From Bacteroidales bacterium UBA1756 (GTDB lineage Bacteria; Bacteroidota; Bacteroidia; Bacteroidales; WCHB1-69): 13,368 nt of DNA. Location of the stretch: NCBI GenBank assembly GCA_002314795.1, contig DCHI01000015.1, positions 384 to 13,751 of the forward strand, in the 5' to 3' direction. Positions 7,279 to 13,368 of the stretch are shown here, piece by piece. The notes beneath the pieces are model-generated. The model was not told the origin of the DNA, did not search any database, and was given only the letters and a program-made list of their open reading frames with translations. Position 1 is the first letter of the stretch; every line of letters starts with the position of its first letter. The position numbers were made by a program, and so were the translations under genes.

Positions 7279-7898
7279 GAGTTTATAAAATTGACGGCAG
7301 CGAAACTGCCAAGACGGTTACATTAGACGACAGAATCTTTAATGTTGAACCGAATGATCACGCTATTTGGTTGGATGTCAAGAACATTCTCGCAAATAAG
7401 AGACAAGGAACACACAATACTTTGGATCGTACCACCGTATCCGGAAGTACCCGCAAGTTGAAAAGACAAAAGGGAACGGGTGGCGCACGTGCCGGCGGTA
7501 TCAAATCTCCCACCATCCGCGGAGGTGCCACCGCTTTCGGTCCTCATCCAAGAGATTACGGTTTCAAATTGAACAAGAAAGTTAAACGCCTCGCCCGTTT
7601 CTCCGCGCTTACTTACAAAGCAAAGGAAAACAAGATCGTCGTTGTTGAAGATTTCGCTTTCGACGCTCCGAAAACCAAGGCATTCGTGAACGTTCTTAAA
7701 AGCTTGAAACTGGAAACGGCTAAGACCCTTACTTTGGTTAACGAAAGCAATACCAACGTATTCCTCTCCGGTCGCAACATCCAGCGTGCAAAAGTTATGA
7801 GAGCTTGTGACATCAACACCTACGACGTGCTGAACGCCCAGAACCTCATCATTTGCGAAAAGAGCATCGCCGATATTGAAAAAATGCTTGGCGAATAA
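7269..7898 (+). CDS. rplD: 50S ribosomal protein L4
   Basis: 209 residues. The conserved extended loop that lines the exit tunnel is at about 64-108 (KRQKGTGGARAGGIKSPT, FGPHPRDYGFKLNKKVKRLA). L4 binds 23S rRNA early in 50S assembly, and in E. coli it also represses its own operon at the mRNA leader, so it is the first candidate for binding the rplC leader here. The ATG at 7269 lies within the last codons of rplC (10-base overlap). The gap to rplW is 26 bases. Confidence 0.98.
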   Translation: MELRVYKIDGSETAKTVTLDDRIFNVEPNDHAIWLDVKNILANKRQGTHNTLDRTTVSGSTRKLKRQKGTGGARAGGIKSPTIRGGATAFGPHPRDYGFKLNKKVKRLARFSALTYKAKENKIVVVEDFAFDAPKTKAFVNVLKSLKLETAKTLTLVNESNTNVFLSGRNIQRAKVMRACDINTYDVLNAQNLIICEKSIADIEKMLGE

Positions 7899-7924
7899 TT
7901 GTTTAACATCAAAAAATAGAAACA

Positions 7925-8215
7925 ATGAGCGTAATCATTAAACCTATCATAAGTGAAAAGCGTACGGCCGATGCGGAAAAATTCAACCGCTATGGCTTCG
8001 TCGTTGAAAGATCAGCGACCAAATCGCAAATCAAGAAGGAAGTGGAAGATATCTACGGCGTTAAAGTAATCAGAGTCAATACGTTGATTCAACGCGGCAA
8101 GGATGCTTCCCGCTATACGAAGGCCGGTATGATTGAAGGTCAAAAGCCGACAATCAAGAAAGCTACCGTTTTCCTTAAAGCAGAAGACAAAATCGATTTT
8201 TACAGCAATATTTAA
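7925..8215 (+). CDS. rplW: 50S ribosomal protein L23
   Basis: 96 residues, typical for L23. It begins MSVIIKPIISEKRTADAEKFNRYGFVV and contains KSQIKKEVEDIYGVKVIRVNTL, the segment that binds 23S rRNA domain III. L23 sits at the exit of the peptide tunnel and is the docking site for trigger factor and the signal recognition particle. The ATG at 7925 follows AGAAACA; no Shine-Dalgarno site is visible, as is normal for this phylum. The gap to rplB is only six bases. Confidence 0.97.
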   Translation: MSVIIKPIISEKRTADAEKFNRYGFVVERSATKSQIKKEVEDIYGVKVIRVNTLIQRGKDASRYTKAGMIEGQKPTIKKATVFLKAEDKIDFYSNI

Positions 8216-8221
8216 TAAGAG

Positions 8222-9046
<825 letters not shown>

Positions 9047-9063
9047 TTTAAAGAGATAACACT

Positions 9064-9342
9064 ATGAGTCGTTCATTAAAAAAAGGACCGTTTATTCATT
9101 ATAAACTGGAACAACGCGTACTCGAAGCCCAAGCTTCTGGCAAAAAGTCAACCATTAAGACTTGGTCACGCGCATCTATGATATCTCCCGATTTTGTCGG
9201 CCTTACTATCGCTGTTCACAACGGCAACAAGTTTATCCCCGTTTATGTTACTGAAAATATGATTGGTCATAAACTCGGCGAATTTGCTCCTACCCGTATC
9301 TTCCGCGGTCACGCTGGCCAAAAGGACAAAGGCAAGAAATAA
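9064..9342 (+). CDS. rpsS: 30S ribosomal protein S19
   Basis: 92 residues. It contains MSRSLKKGPFIHYKL, IKTWSRASMISPDFVGLTIAVHNGNKFIPVYVTENMIGHKLGEF and FAPTRIFRGH, the standard S19 core, with a lysine-rich tail. S19 binds the 3' major domain of 16S rRNA in the small-subunit head and contacts S13 and the A-site tRNA. It is the last gene of this operon: a strong terminator follows 34 bases after the stop, in place of rplV and rpsC, which normally follow. Confidence 0.98.
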   Translation: MSRSLKKGPFIHYKLEQRVLEAQASGKKSTIKTWSRASMISPDFVGLTIAVHNGNKFIPVYVTENMIGHKLGEFAPTRIFRGHAGQKDKGKK

Positions 9343-9376
9343 TTTTCTTCGATACTTAATCTTACGATTTTTATAT

Positions 9377-9405
9377 AAGCGGCTTTCAAAAGGCCGCTTT
9401 TTTTT
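9377..9405 (+). terminator. Rho-independent terminator after rpsS
   Basis: A 7-bp GC-rich stem AAGCGGC / GCCGCTT (9377-9383 with 9393-9399) has a 9-base loop and runs into an unbroken T run to 9405. It is positioned to end the rplC-rpsS transcript. Confidence 0.88.
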
Positions 9406-9419
9406 GTTTCTCCCCCCAC

Positions 9420-9482
9420 TTTACAAACCTTAAGAACTTTACCCACCTTACGAACTTTATAAACTTTAAGAACCTTACAAAC
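9420..9482 (-). repeat. 9-bp tandem array 4
   Basis: Seven units keep the 9-base period exactly although single bases vary. Read on plus they are TTTACAAAC, CTTAAGAAC, TTTACCCAC, CTTACGAAC, TTTATAAAC, TTTAAGAAC and CTTACAAAC. The orientation is that of array 3. It sits 14 bases after the rpsS terminator, at the exact point where the ribosomal operon is cut off, and is the most degenerate of the long arrays. Confidence 0.85.
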
Positions 9483-9509
9483 TCACTTCGATTTCGTTAC
9501 AACGGACAT

Positions 9510-9521
9510 TGCAACGTTGCA
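9510..9521. other. 12-bp perfect palindrome
   Basis: TGCAACGTTGCA is fully self-complementary. It is flanked at a distance by AACGG (9501-9505) and CCGTT (9531-9535), which are also complementary, giving a nested inverted repeat. It lies about 70 bases upstream of the promoter box at 9592. It could be a dimeric regulator site; no function can be assigned. Confidence 0.4.
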
Positions 9522-9591
9522 GATTGTGGCCCGTTTATTGCGGTTTTTGGCGCTTTTGTGTGCTTCGCCTCTGTACTACATCCTTCGTGCG

Positions 9592-9599
9592 TAATTTTG
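9592..9599 (+). promoter_or_regulatory. Bacteroidetes -7 promoter box for the 117-residue secreted protein
   Basis: TAATTTTG matches TAnnTTTG and is followed by CCGTCG. The predicted start is near 9606, which gives a leader of about 60 bases before the ATG at 9667. Confidence 0.55.
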
Positions 9600-9606
9600 C
9601 CGTCGC

Positions 9607-9633
9607 AATTCAAGCAACGGCCTCGCTTGAGTT
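9607..9633 (+). promoter_or_regulatory. Hairpin at the predicted mRNA 5' end
   Basis: Arms AATTCAAGC (9607-9615) and GCTTGAGTT (9625-9633) pair over 9 bp with one G-U pair, leaving a 9-base loop. The stem starts at about the first transcribed base predicted from the box at 9592. A 5'-terminal stem usually protects mRNA from decay; that role is inferred. Confidence 0.5.
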
Positions 9634-9643
9634 GTGTTGTACG

Positions 9644-9655
9644 AAGAGGCCTCTT
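9644..9655. other. 12-bp perfect palindrome in the leader
   Basis: AAGAGGCCTCTT is fully self-complementary and ends 11 bases before the ATG of the small secreted protein gene. In RNA it could form only a 4-bp stem, so a DNA-level operator or chance is more likely than a hairpin. Confidence 0.35.
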
Positions 9656-9666
9656 ATTTTATATTT

Positions 9667-10020
9667 ATGAAAAAACTATTATTGATGGTAGTAATGGCCT
9701 TCTTCTGCCTCGCCGTTGCTACAGCACAGGAAGTGGCAACCAACAAACAATTCAACTACTGTGAATTGGTGTGCAAAAAGAAACTGCTATCCAACAAGGT
9801 GAAATGCTTTATGGACTACGGACAACACACGACTATTGCAAATGAAAAACGTAAAATGAAACTCAAAGACGAGGAAGGAAAAGTCCTCAAATTTGAAAGT
9901 AACATCGATGCACTGAACTACCTCGGCCTTCAGGGATGGGAAGTGATTGATACTTACTATATTACTATTAAAAAAGATACGTATTTCGGTTATCTTCTCA
10001 AACAGGAAGTGAAAGAATAA
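9667..10020 (+). CDS. Small secreted protein of unknown function
   Basis: 117 residues with a Sec signal peptide: MKKLLLMVVMAFFCLAVAT followed by a likely cut after TAQ near residue 21. The mature part of about 96 residues is rich in lysine and has FMDYGQHTTIANEKRKMKLK, then DEEGKVLKFESNIDALNYLG and LQGWEVIDTYYI, ending in YLLKQEVKE. This pattern, a beta-rich small domain with an LNYLGxxGWE motif, recalls short secreted proteins common in Bacteroidales that lack a defined role and loosely resembles DUF4177-type domains. The ATG at 9667 is chosen because the signal peptide starts there. The gene stands alone between arrays 4 and 5 with its own promoter and terminator. Confidence 0.8.
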   Translation: MKKLLLMVVMAFFCLAVATAQEVATNKQFNYCELVCKKKLLSNKVKCFMDYGQHTTIANEKRKMKLKDEEGKVLKFESNIDALNYLGLQGWEVIDTYYITIKKDTYFGYLLKQEVKE

Positions 10021-10048
10021 CATCTCCTCTGTTAATTAAAAACACCCC

Positions 10049-10084
10049 TTTATAAACTTTATAAACTTTTCTGACCTTACACAC
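10049..10084 (-). repeat. 9-bp tandem array 5 (short, degenerate)
   Basis: Four units: TTTATAAAC twice, then degenerate TTTTCTGAC and CTTACACAC. The orientation matches arrays 3 and 4. It directly abuts the bidirectional terminator that follows the small secreted protein gene. Confidence 0.75.
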
Positions 10085-10088
10085 TTTT

Positions 10089-10136
10089 ATAAAGGAAACG
10101 ACCTTCTCCCCGAAGAAAGAAGGCCGTTTCCTTTAT
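10089..10136. terminator. Bidirectional terminator
   Basis: A long hairpin: a 12-bp outer stem ATAAAGGAAACG / CGTTTCCTTTAT, one A-C mismatch, then a 5-bp inner stem CCTTC / GAAGG around a 12-base loop. It lies between the convergent secreted-protein gene (plus) and the fibronectin III pseudogene (minus). AT-rich flanks on both sides make it suitable for ending transcripts from either direction. Confidence 0.8.
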
Positions 10137-10147
10137 TTCACAAAGTC

Positions 10148-10697
10148 TTATTCTTTAATGATTTTTGCTTCCTGATAAATGCGTCCGTCTTCAAAAACTC
10201 GTAAAATGTAGATGCCTTTGGCTACGGACGACAAGTTGAGGATGGTTGACGTCCCTTGGACGGAAGCTTTCATCACTTCCTTGCCGCAGAGATCATACAG
10301 ACGGATTTCCGCGTGGTGAAGTTCGCTTTCACAGATGGTGATTTCGACGGCATCTGCAATGGTGATGCTGCAATTCTGCGTCGTAAAACTCCAACTTGTT
10401 GACCAAGGTGACATATCCACCCCGTTGATGGCACGAACGCGCCAATAGTAGGTCGTAAGCGGACTCAGTCCTTGCAACGATGTGCTCGTTGAGGTAACTT
10501 GTTGAACAAACGTATTTCCCGTAAAATTGGCGTTTGTGGAATATTCCATTATATAGGATTGTGCATTGGCGTATGGACTCCAGGTAAAGATCTGATTGTC
10601 AACAGGAATATACGTGATTCCGTTCAAAGGTGAGAGAAGGCGCATTCAGTGCAAAACTCATCAGAACGGAGCTGACAAAAAGGAACAAAAGAATTGC
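10148..10697 (-). pseudogene. Broken type IX-secreted protein gene: signal peptide, fibronectin III domain, sorting tail
   Basis: The intact part is 165 codons from ATG 10645 to 10148. It has a fibronectin type III domain (about 1-90: TYIPVDNQIFTWSPYANAQS, TTYYWRVRAINGVDMSPWS, WSFTTQN) and a C-terminal type IX-like sorting domain ending in LSSVAKGIYILRVFEDG and KIIKE. It has no signal peptide. Upstream (10697 to about 10635), one frame over, a clean signal peptide is encoded (KAILLFLFVSSVLMSFALNA), directly behind a 14-A run and without any ATG start. The two parts are joined only by a one-base frameshift, and the fibronectin frame has a stop just before its ATG. A protein with a sorting tail needs the signal peptide, so I read this as a broken gene. 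A base-calling error in the homopolymer could explain part of it, but not the second shift downstream. Confidence 0.7.
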
Positions 10698-10711
10698 TTT
10701 TTTTTTTTTTT
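10698..10711 (-). repeat. A14 homopolymer at the 5' end of the fibronectin III gene
   Basis: Fourteen consecutive T on plus (A on the coding strand) lie immediately before the signal peptide codons. The run sits in the transcript predicted from the box at 10764-10771, and no ATG occurs between that start and the run. The only near-start in an open frame is TTG at 10737, which would read into the signal peptide with 13 or 16 A but not with 14. Confidence 0.85.
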
Positions 10712-10763
10712 GAATGATTTATATTGCTTAATATCAATAAGTTATTTCTGTAAAAAAGGATGG

Positions 10764-10771
10764 CAAAGTTA
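10764..10771 (-). promoter_or_regulatory. Bacteroidetes -7 promoter box for the fibronectin III gene
   Basis: On minus the bases read TAACTTTG, matching TAnnTTTG, followed by CCATCC. The start would be near 10757, about 45 bases before the A14 run. A surviving promoter suggests that the damage to the gene is recent. Confidence 0.55.
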
Positions 10772-11007
10772 TGAAAAAATATTTTTTCTCCTCAAATGAA
10801 TGGCAGAAGGAGGTCTTTTATGTTTCTGAAACGAAACTGCAAATTTTAATAAAATAATAACAAGAAATAATGGATTCCTTTTTCTTTCGAATGGAATACA
10901 AAGCAATCCTAAGGCAGAAAGTGAGAAAATGGATAGTGTTAAATTTAAATATTTTTATCACTTCTGTTAAAAAAACAAAAAGATATTCATTATATCAGAA
11001 TTTGTAG
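10772..11007. other. AT-rich intergenic region between divergent promoters
   Basis: 236 bases separate the two divergent promoter boxes. The region is strongly AT rich with several A and T runs. I see no RNA gene, no strong hairpin and no convincing coding frame; a 45-codon frame at 10870-11007 has no family features. Confidence 0.5.
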
Positions 11008-11015
11008 TACCTTTG
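11008..11015 (+). promoter_or_regulatory. Bacteroidetes -7 promoter box for the FISUMP gene
   Basis: TACCTTTG matches TAnnTTTG, followed by CACCCCC. The predicted start is near 11022, which leaves about 50 bases before the first usable ATG at 11072. Confidence 0.6.
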
Positions 11016-11104
11016 CACCCCCAAAAACTTGTAATAGAATAATGTAAAAATCATTTTTTGTAATTTAGAAAATGCCCTGTAAGAAATTGTTTTTCAGTAT
11101 TTTA

Positions 11105-11114
11105 CCCCCCCCCC
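11105..11114 (+). repeat. C10 homopolymer ahead of the FISUMP gene
   Basis: Ten consecutive C lie between ATG 11072 and the FISUMP reading frame. With ten C the ATG frame ends early, at a TGA near 11144. With nine or twelve C it reads straight into the 404-codon FISUMP frame. Confidence 0.85.
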
Positions 11115-11123
11115 TATGGAGAT

Positions 11124-12338
11124 GTGGGTCGAAATGGTCGATTTGATGCTTTGAAATTGCGTTTTTTTGCCCTTTGTGAGTGCGAAAAAACAACGCGGAA
11201 AAAGCTGTTTGCAACAATTATCATTTCATTTTTATGTTCTGCCGCCTTTGCGCAAGGTAGCATTCCGCAGTATGGTGTCGTAATGGCAGGGAGTACTCAA
11301 AGTAATATTGCACATACCTATGGGCAGCTCTTTAATTCCCATTCGCCCGAGCCGGCTACTTTGGTTGCAGAAGGTATTGAGCAAGCATACGCTATCGATG
11401 CCAAAGATACAATGCTCCTCTATTCCGATGAAATTGCTCCATATATTCCTGGCCAAAACGAGGTCTATATTTCTTCAGTTGAAGGATATGACTCCATTAT
11501 TCAGCGTCAGGTGTATGCACTGACGTGTCCTCCCGAGTATGACACCGTTATGGCTGTCTCGGGAAAACGTTGGTGTACCGTAGAGTTGGTGGATCCGTAT
11601 CTGCCGGTTGTTGAACCGGTGGGTTCCCCTGTGACCGTAACTTCGTCACCGGAAAATCCTCACGACTATCCTGTCGGTGAAACGACGGTCGTCACGTGGA
11701 CGGCCTCGGTCGCGGGCCAGACAAAGGAGTGCCATCAGAATGTGAAAGTTGACTACTTCCCTTGTGCTACCCAAATCGTTTCGGTTACAGATGTTGATAT
11801 GATTACCTATCCCGTCGTCAACCTCGGTTATTACTGCTGGACGGCAGAAAACTTGCGTACACTCCATAATAGCGATATGACGGATATTCCCGATGTGATG
11901 ACCTATCCGTCGCAATATGCACCGGGTATAACCGATATGGCAGAAACCTTTGGACACCTCTATACGTGGAATGCGGCAGTCAACAATACGGCACAGGGAA
12001 TCTGTCCCCCCAATTGGCACATTCCTACGATTGAAGAAACCGCCTATGTTGTCTCCGCATTTGATGCGAGTCAGTTGATGTCGAATGATCCGAATATCCA
12101 TTGGATTCCCTCGGACGGAACGGACGATTTTGGTTTCCGTTTCTTGCCCGCCGGTTACTATAATTCCTCCCTCGAACGCTATGAGGGCCTGTTCACGCGC
12201 GCTTATTTCTGGACTACGGAGTCGGTAAATAGTGATATTGCTACCGCCGTCCAATTCGGTTCTGCTTGTGAAACGTCAGAACTGAGTCCGGAACGTAAGG
12301 ATATGGGATTTAGTGTCCGTTGCGTGTTGAATTACTAA
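11124..12338 (+). CDS. Secreted FISUMP-domain (Fib_succ_major) protein, start uncertain
   Basis: 404 codons from GTG 11124. Residues about 25-45 form a good signal peptide (RKKLFATIIISFLCSAAFAQ). Residues 46-92 resemble the N-terminal region of Bacteroidetes cell-surface proteins (VVMAGSTQSNIAHTYGQLF to EGIEQAYAI). Residues about 143-210 look like an HYR-type beta domain (YPVGETTVVTWTA). Residues about 215-404 form a FISUMP domain (NLGYYCWTAENLRT, GHLYTWNAA, GICPPNWHIPT, GFRFLPAGYY, FWTTESV, MGFSVRCVLNY). The role is unknown; such proteins are exported and often surface-linked. The start is odd: the codon where a normal signal peptide would begin (11193) is ACG, not ATG. The upstream options are GTG 11124, TTG 11151/11157, or ATG 11072 if the C10 run changes length. 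Confidence 0.8.
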   Translation: MGRNGRFDALKLRFFALCECEKTTRKKLFATIIISFLCSAAFAQGSIPQYGVVMAGSTQSNIAHTYGQLFNSHSPEPATLVAEGIEQAYAIDAKDTMLLYSDEIAPYIPGQNEVYISSVEGYDSIIQRQVYALTCPPEYDTVMAVSGKRWCTVELVDPYLPVVEPVGSPVTVTSSPENPHDYPVGETTVVTWTASVAGQTKECHQNVKVDYFPCATQIVSVTDVDMITYPVVNLGYYCWTAENLRTLHNSDMTDIPDVMTYPSQYAPGITDMAETFGHLYTWNAAVNNTAQGICPPNWHIPTIEETAYVVSAFDASQLMSNDPNIHWIPSDGTDDFGFRFLPAGYYNSSLERYEGLFTRAYFWTTESVNSDIATAVQFGSACETSELSPERKDMGFSVRCVLNY

Positions 12339-12377
12339 TCGGTCGTTATTTATAATTAATTAGAATATTTCGGAAGT

Positions 12378-12409
12378 GGGGTACTCCATTGGGCATATGG
12401 GAGTACCCC
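12378..12409. promoter_or_regulatory. Strong intercistronic hairpin without a T run
   Basis: GGGGTACTCC (12378-12387) pairs with GGAGTACCCC (12400-12409) around a 12-base loop; an alternative pairing extends to CCAT/ATGG with one bulge. Neither side has a T run, so it is not a classical terminator. It lies in the 123-base gap between two secreted-protein genes, and no promoter box is visible before the second. A processing or mRNA-stability element, or partial attenuation, is plausible. Confidence 0.5.
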
Positions 12410-12461
12410 CGCGGAAATGTTCTCTGCAAAAGATTTAATATAAACTATAATATATAATAAA

Positions 12462-13368
12462 ATGAAAAAGACCCTGACACTATTAGTTATGTTGTTTGGA
12501 TTTGTTGCCGCATTCGCACAGTCCACTCCCACGTTCCCATATCAGGCCGTGGTGCGAAATTCACAAAACCATTTGGTTCGTGATTCCATTTTCACCATTG
12601 ATATTACAGTGGAACAGGAGAATGTTCGGATGTTCAGTGAAACTTTTACAGATGTTAGTACGAATCATAACGGAATGGTTTCTTTTATTATCGGTACTTC
12701 CCCGATTCGTACATACGGCAGTCTTTCTGATGTGACGGATTGGCGTAAAGCTGCTTTCGTCGTTACCTATCACCTGGCCGAAGGTAATGTTACTCTTAGA
12801 GATTCTGTTCGCCCTATTCCGTATGCCATACAATCTGATGGCGGTATCTCATTGACGGAATTGGAGAATCGCGTTGAGGAATTTAATACGCACGTTTGCG
12901 ACAGCGTAGCCGCTTGTATGCCGGGTAACACCGTTCTTCAAAGTGAAGTCATCAAGGTGGTGAAGGACACCCTCGCCGATGGCACTTCCGCTTTGAACCA
13001 CGCCGTTGACACCATCGTTGCAAACCACATCACCACATTGGAAGGCGAGCTTTGCGGCAAGGTAGCCGATTGCGTTTCCAGCACGCCCGAAGTCAGAGAG
13101 AATATCTTCAAGTTCGTTTCAGATACGATTGCTGTCGGCAACAACGGGTTGACGACAAATATTGTGAAGGTCATCAACGATACCCTCAAGAACGGCAACT
13201 CCGCTTTGAACCACACTGTTGATACGATTGCAACGAACAACGTAGAAAGATACATTGATAGTTCAGCTCATTTCACCCAATCCATTGTAAACAATATTGA
13301 TTCAAGCAAGGCGGTCAGGGGCTCCATCATCAAGACCGTGAGCGACACCCTCGCCGATGGCACTTCCG
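12462..13368 (+). CDS. Repetitive secreted surface protein, 3' end outside the window
   Basis: 302 codons are open to the window end. A signal peptide (MKKTLTLLVMLFGFVAAFAQ) is followed by a beta-sandwich N-terminal domain at about 21-125 (TFPYQAVVRNSQNHLVRDS, FSETFTDVSTNHNGMVSFII, GSLSDVTDWRKAAFVV, RPIPYAIQ) that is common in large Bacteroidetes surface proteins. Then comes a repeat region with D-T-L/I-A/K-x-G-T/N-S-A-L-N-H-x-V-D-T-I units at about 169, 240 and 295, mixed with C-x5-6-C pairs (CDSVAAC, CGKVADC). A 25-base stretch at 12966-12990 recurs exactly at 13344-13368. The total length cannot be seen. It may form an extended stalk or adhesin; phage-tail-fibre-like proteins share this style. 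It is probably co-transcribed with the FISUMP gene. Confidence 0.8.
   Translation, partial: MKKTLTLLVMLFGFVAAFAQSTPTFPYQAVVRNSQNHLVRDSIFTIDITVEQENVRMFSETFTDVSTNHNGMVSFIIGTSPIRTYGSLSDVTDWRKAAFVVTYHLAEGNVTLRDSVRPIPYAIQSDGGISLTELENRVEEFNTHVCDSVAACMPGNTVLQSEVIKVVKDTLADGTSALNHAVDTIVANHITTLEGELCGKVADCVSSTPEVRENIFKFVSDTIAVGNNGLTTNIVKVINDTLKNGNSALNHTVDTIATNNVERYIDSSAHFTQSIVNNIDSSKAVRGSIIKTVSDTLADGTS
12966..13368 (+). repeat. Intragenic coding repeats in the surface protein
   Basis: A 25-base segment at 12966-12990 is identical to 13344-13368 (distance 378 bases, 126 codons). A diverged copy starts at 13179 and matches across about 50 bases with the first, including CTCCGCTTTGAACCAC with only local changes. 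All copies are in frame, so the repeat number could change without breaking the gene. Confidence 0.8.

Noticed and set aside
10870..11007. 45-codon open frame in the AT-rich divergent region
   Set aside because: The composition is AT-driven, there is no leader signal, it ends next to the promoter box of the next gene, and no family is recognised.
11116..11154. ATG 11116 or 11122 as the start of the FISUMP gene
   Set aside because: Both are in a frame that reaches TGA after about a dozen codons, and neither joins the 404-codon frame.

Overview
The window looks like chromosomal DNA from a Bacteroidales-type Bacteroidetes organism. The evidence is the ribosomal protein sequences, the repeated use of the phylum's TAnnTTTG -7 promoter box, the lack of clear Shine-Dalgarno sites, the short AT-rich leaders, and a cluster of secreted proteins (type IX secretion-like C-terminal signal, FISUMP domain, long repetitive surface protein). 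It resembles an uncultured or poorly described lineage, and no species can be named from sequence alone.

Layout. Positions 1-72 are a tandem array of 9-bp units. At 86-2599 (minus) lies a two-gene unit: a ferredoxin-type aldo/keto reductase followed by a U32-family protein (TrhP-like). Divergently, 2705-3505 (plus) encodes an omega-amidase-like nitrilase, and 3573-5168 encodes L-aspartate oxidase NadB with its own promoter. At 5178-5704 a small AT-rich four-helix-bundle gene (minus) is bracketed by two 9-bp arrays in opposite orientation. At 5711-6469 is a SpoU-family RNA methyltransferase. At 6487-9405 is a compact ribosomal protein operon, rplC-rplD-rplW-rplB-rpsS, with its own promoter, leader and terminator. 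It lacks rpsJ in front and rplV/rpsC behind, so the usual S10 operon is broken here. A fourth 9-bp array follows. Then come a small secreted protein gene (9667-10020), a fifth array and a long bidirectional terminator.

From 10148 onward the window holds surface or secreted proteins. The first is a broken gene (minus) with a fibronectin III domain and a type IX sorting tail; its signal peptide lies in another frame behind a 14-A run. The second is a FISUMP-domain protein (plus) whose only plausible upstream ATG is put out of frame by a 10-C run. The third is a repetitive surface protein that runs off the window end.

Housekeeping genes (NAD synthesis, RNA modification, translation) therefore alternate with small accessory genes, and the 9-bp arrays sit at the boundaries. 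The most interesting points are this dispersed 9-bp repeat family, the detached ribosomal block, and the homopolymer tracts at the start of two neighbouring secreted-protein genes.
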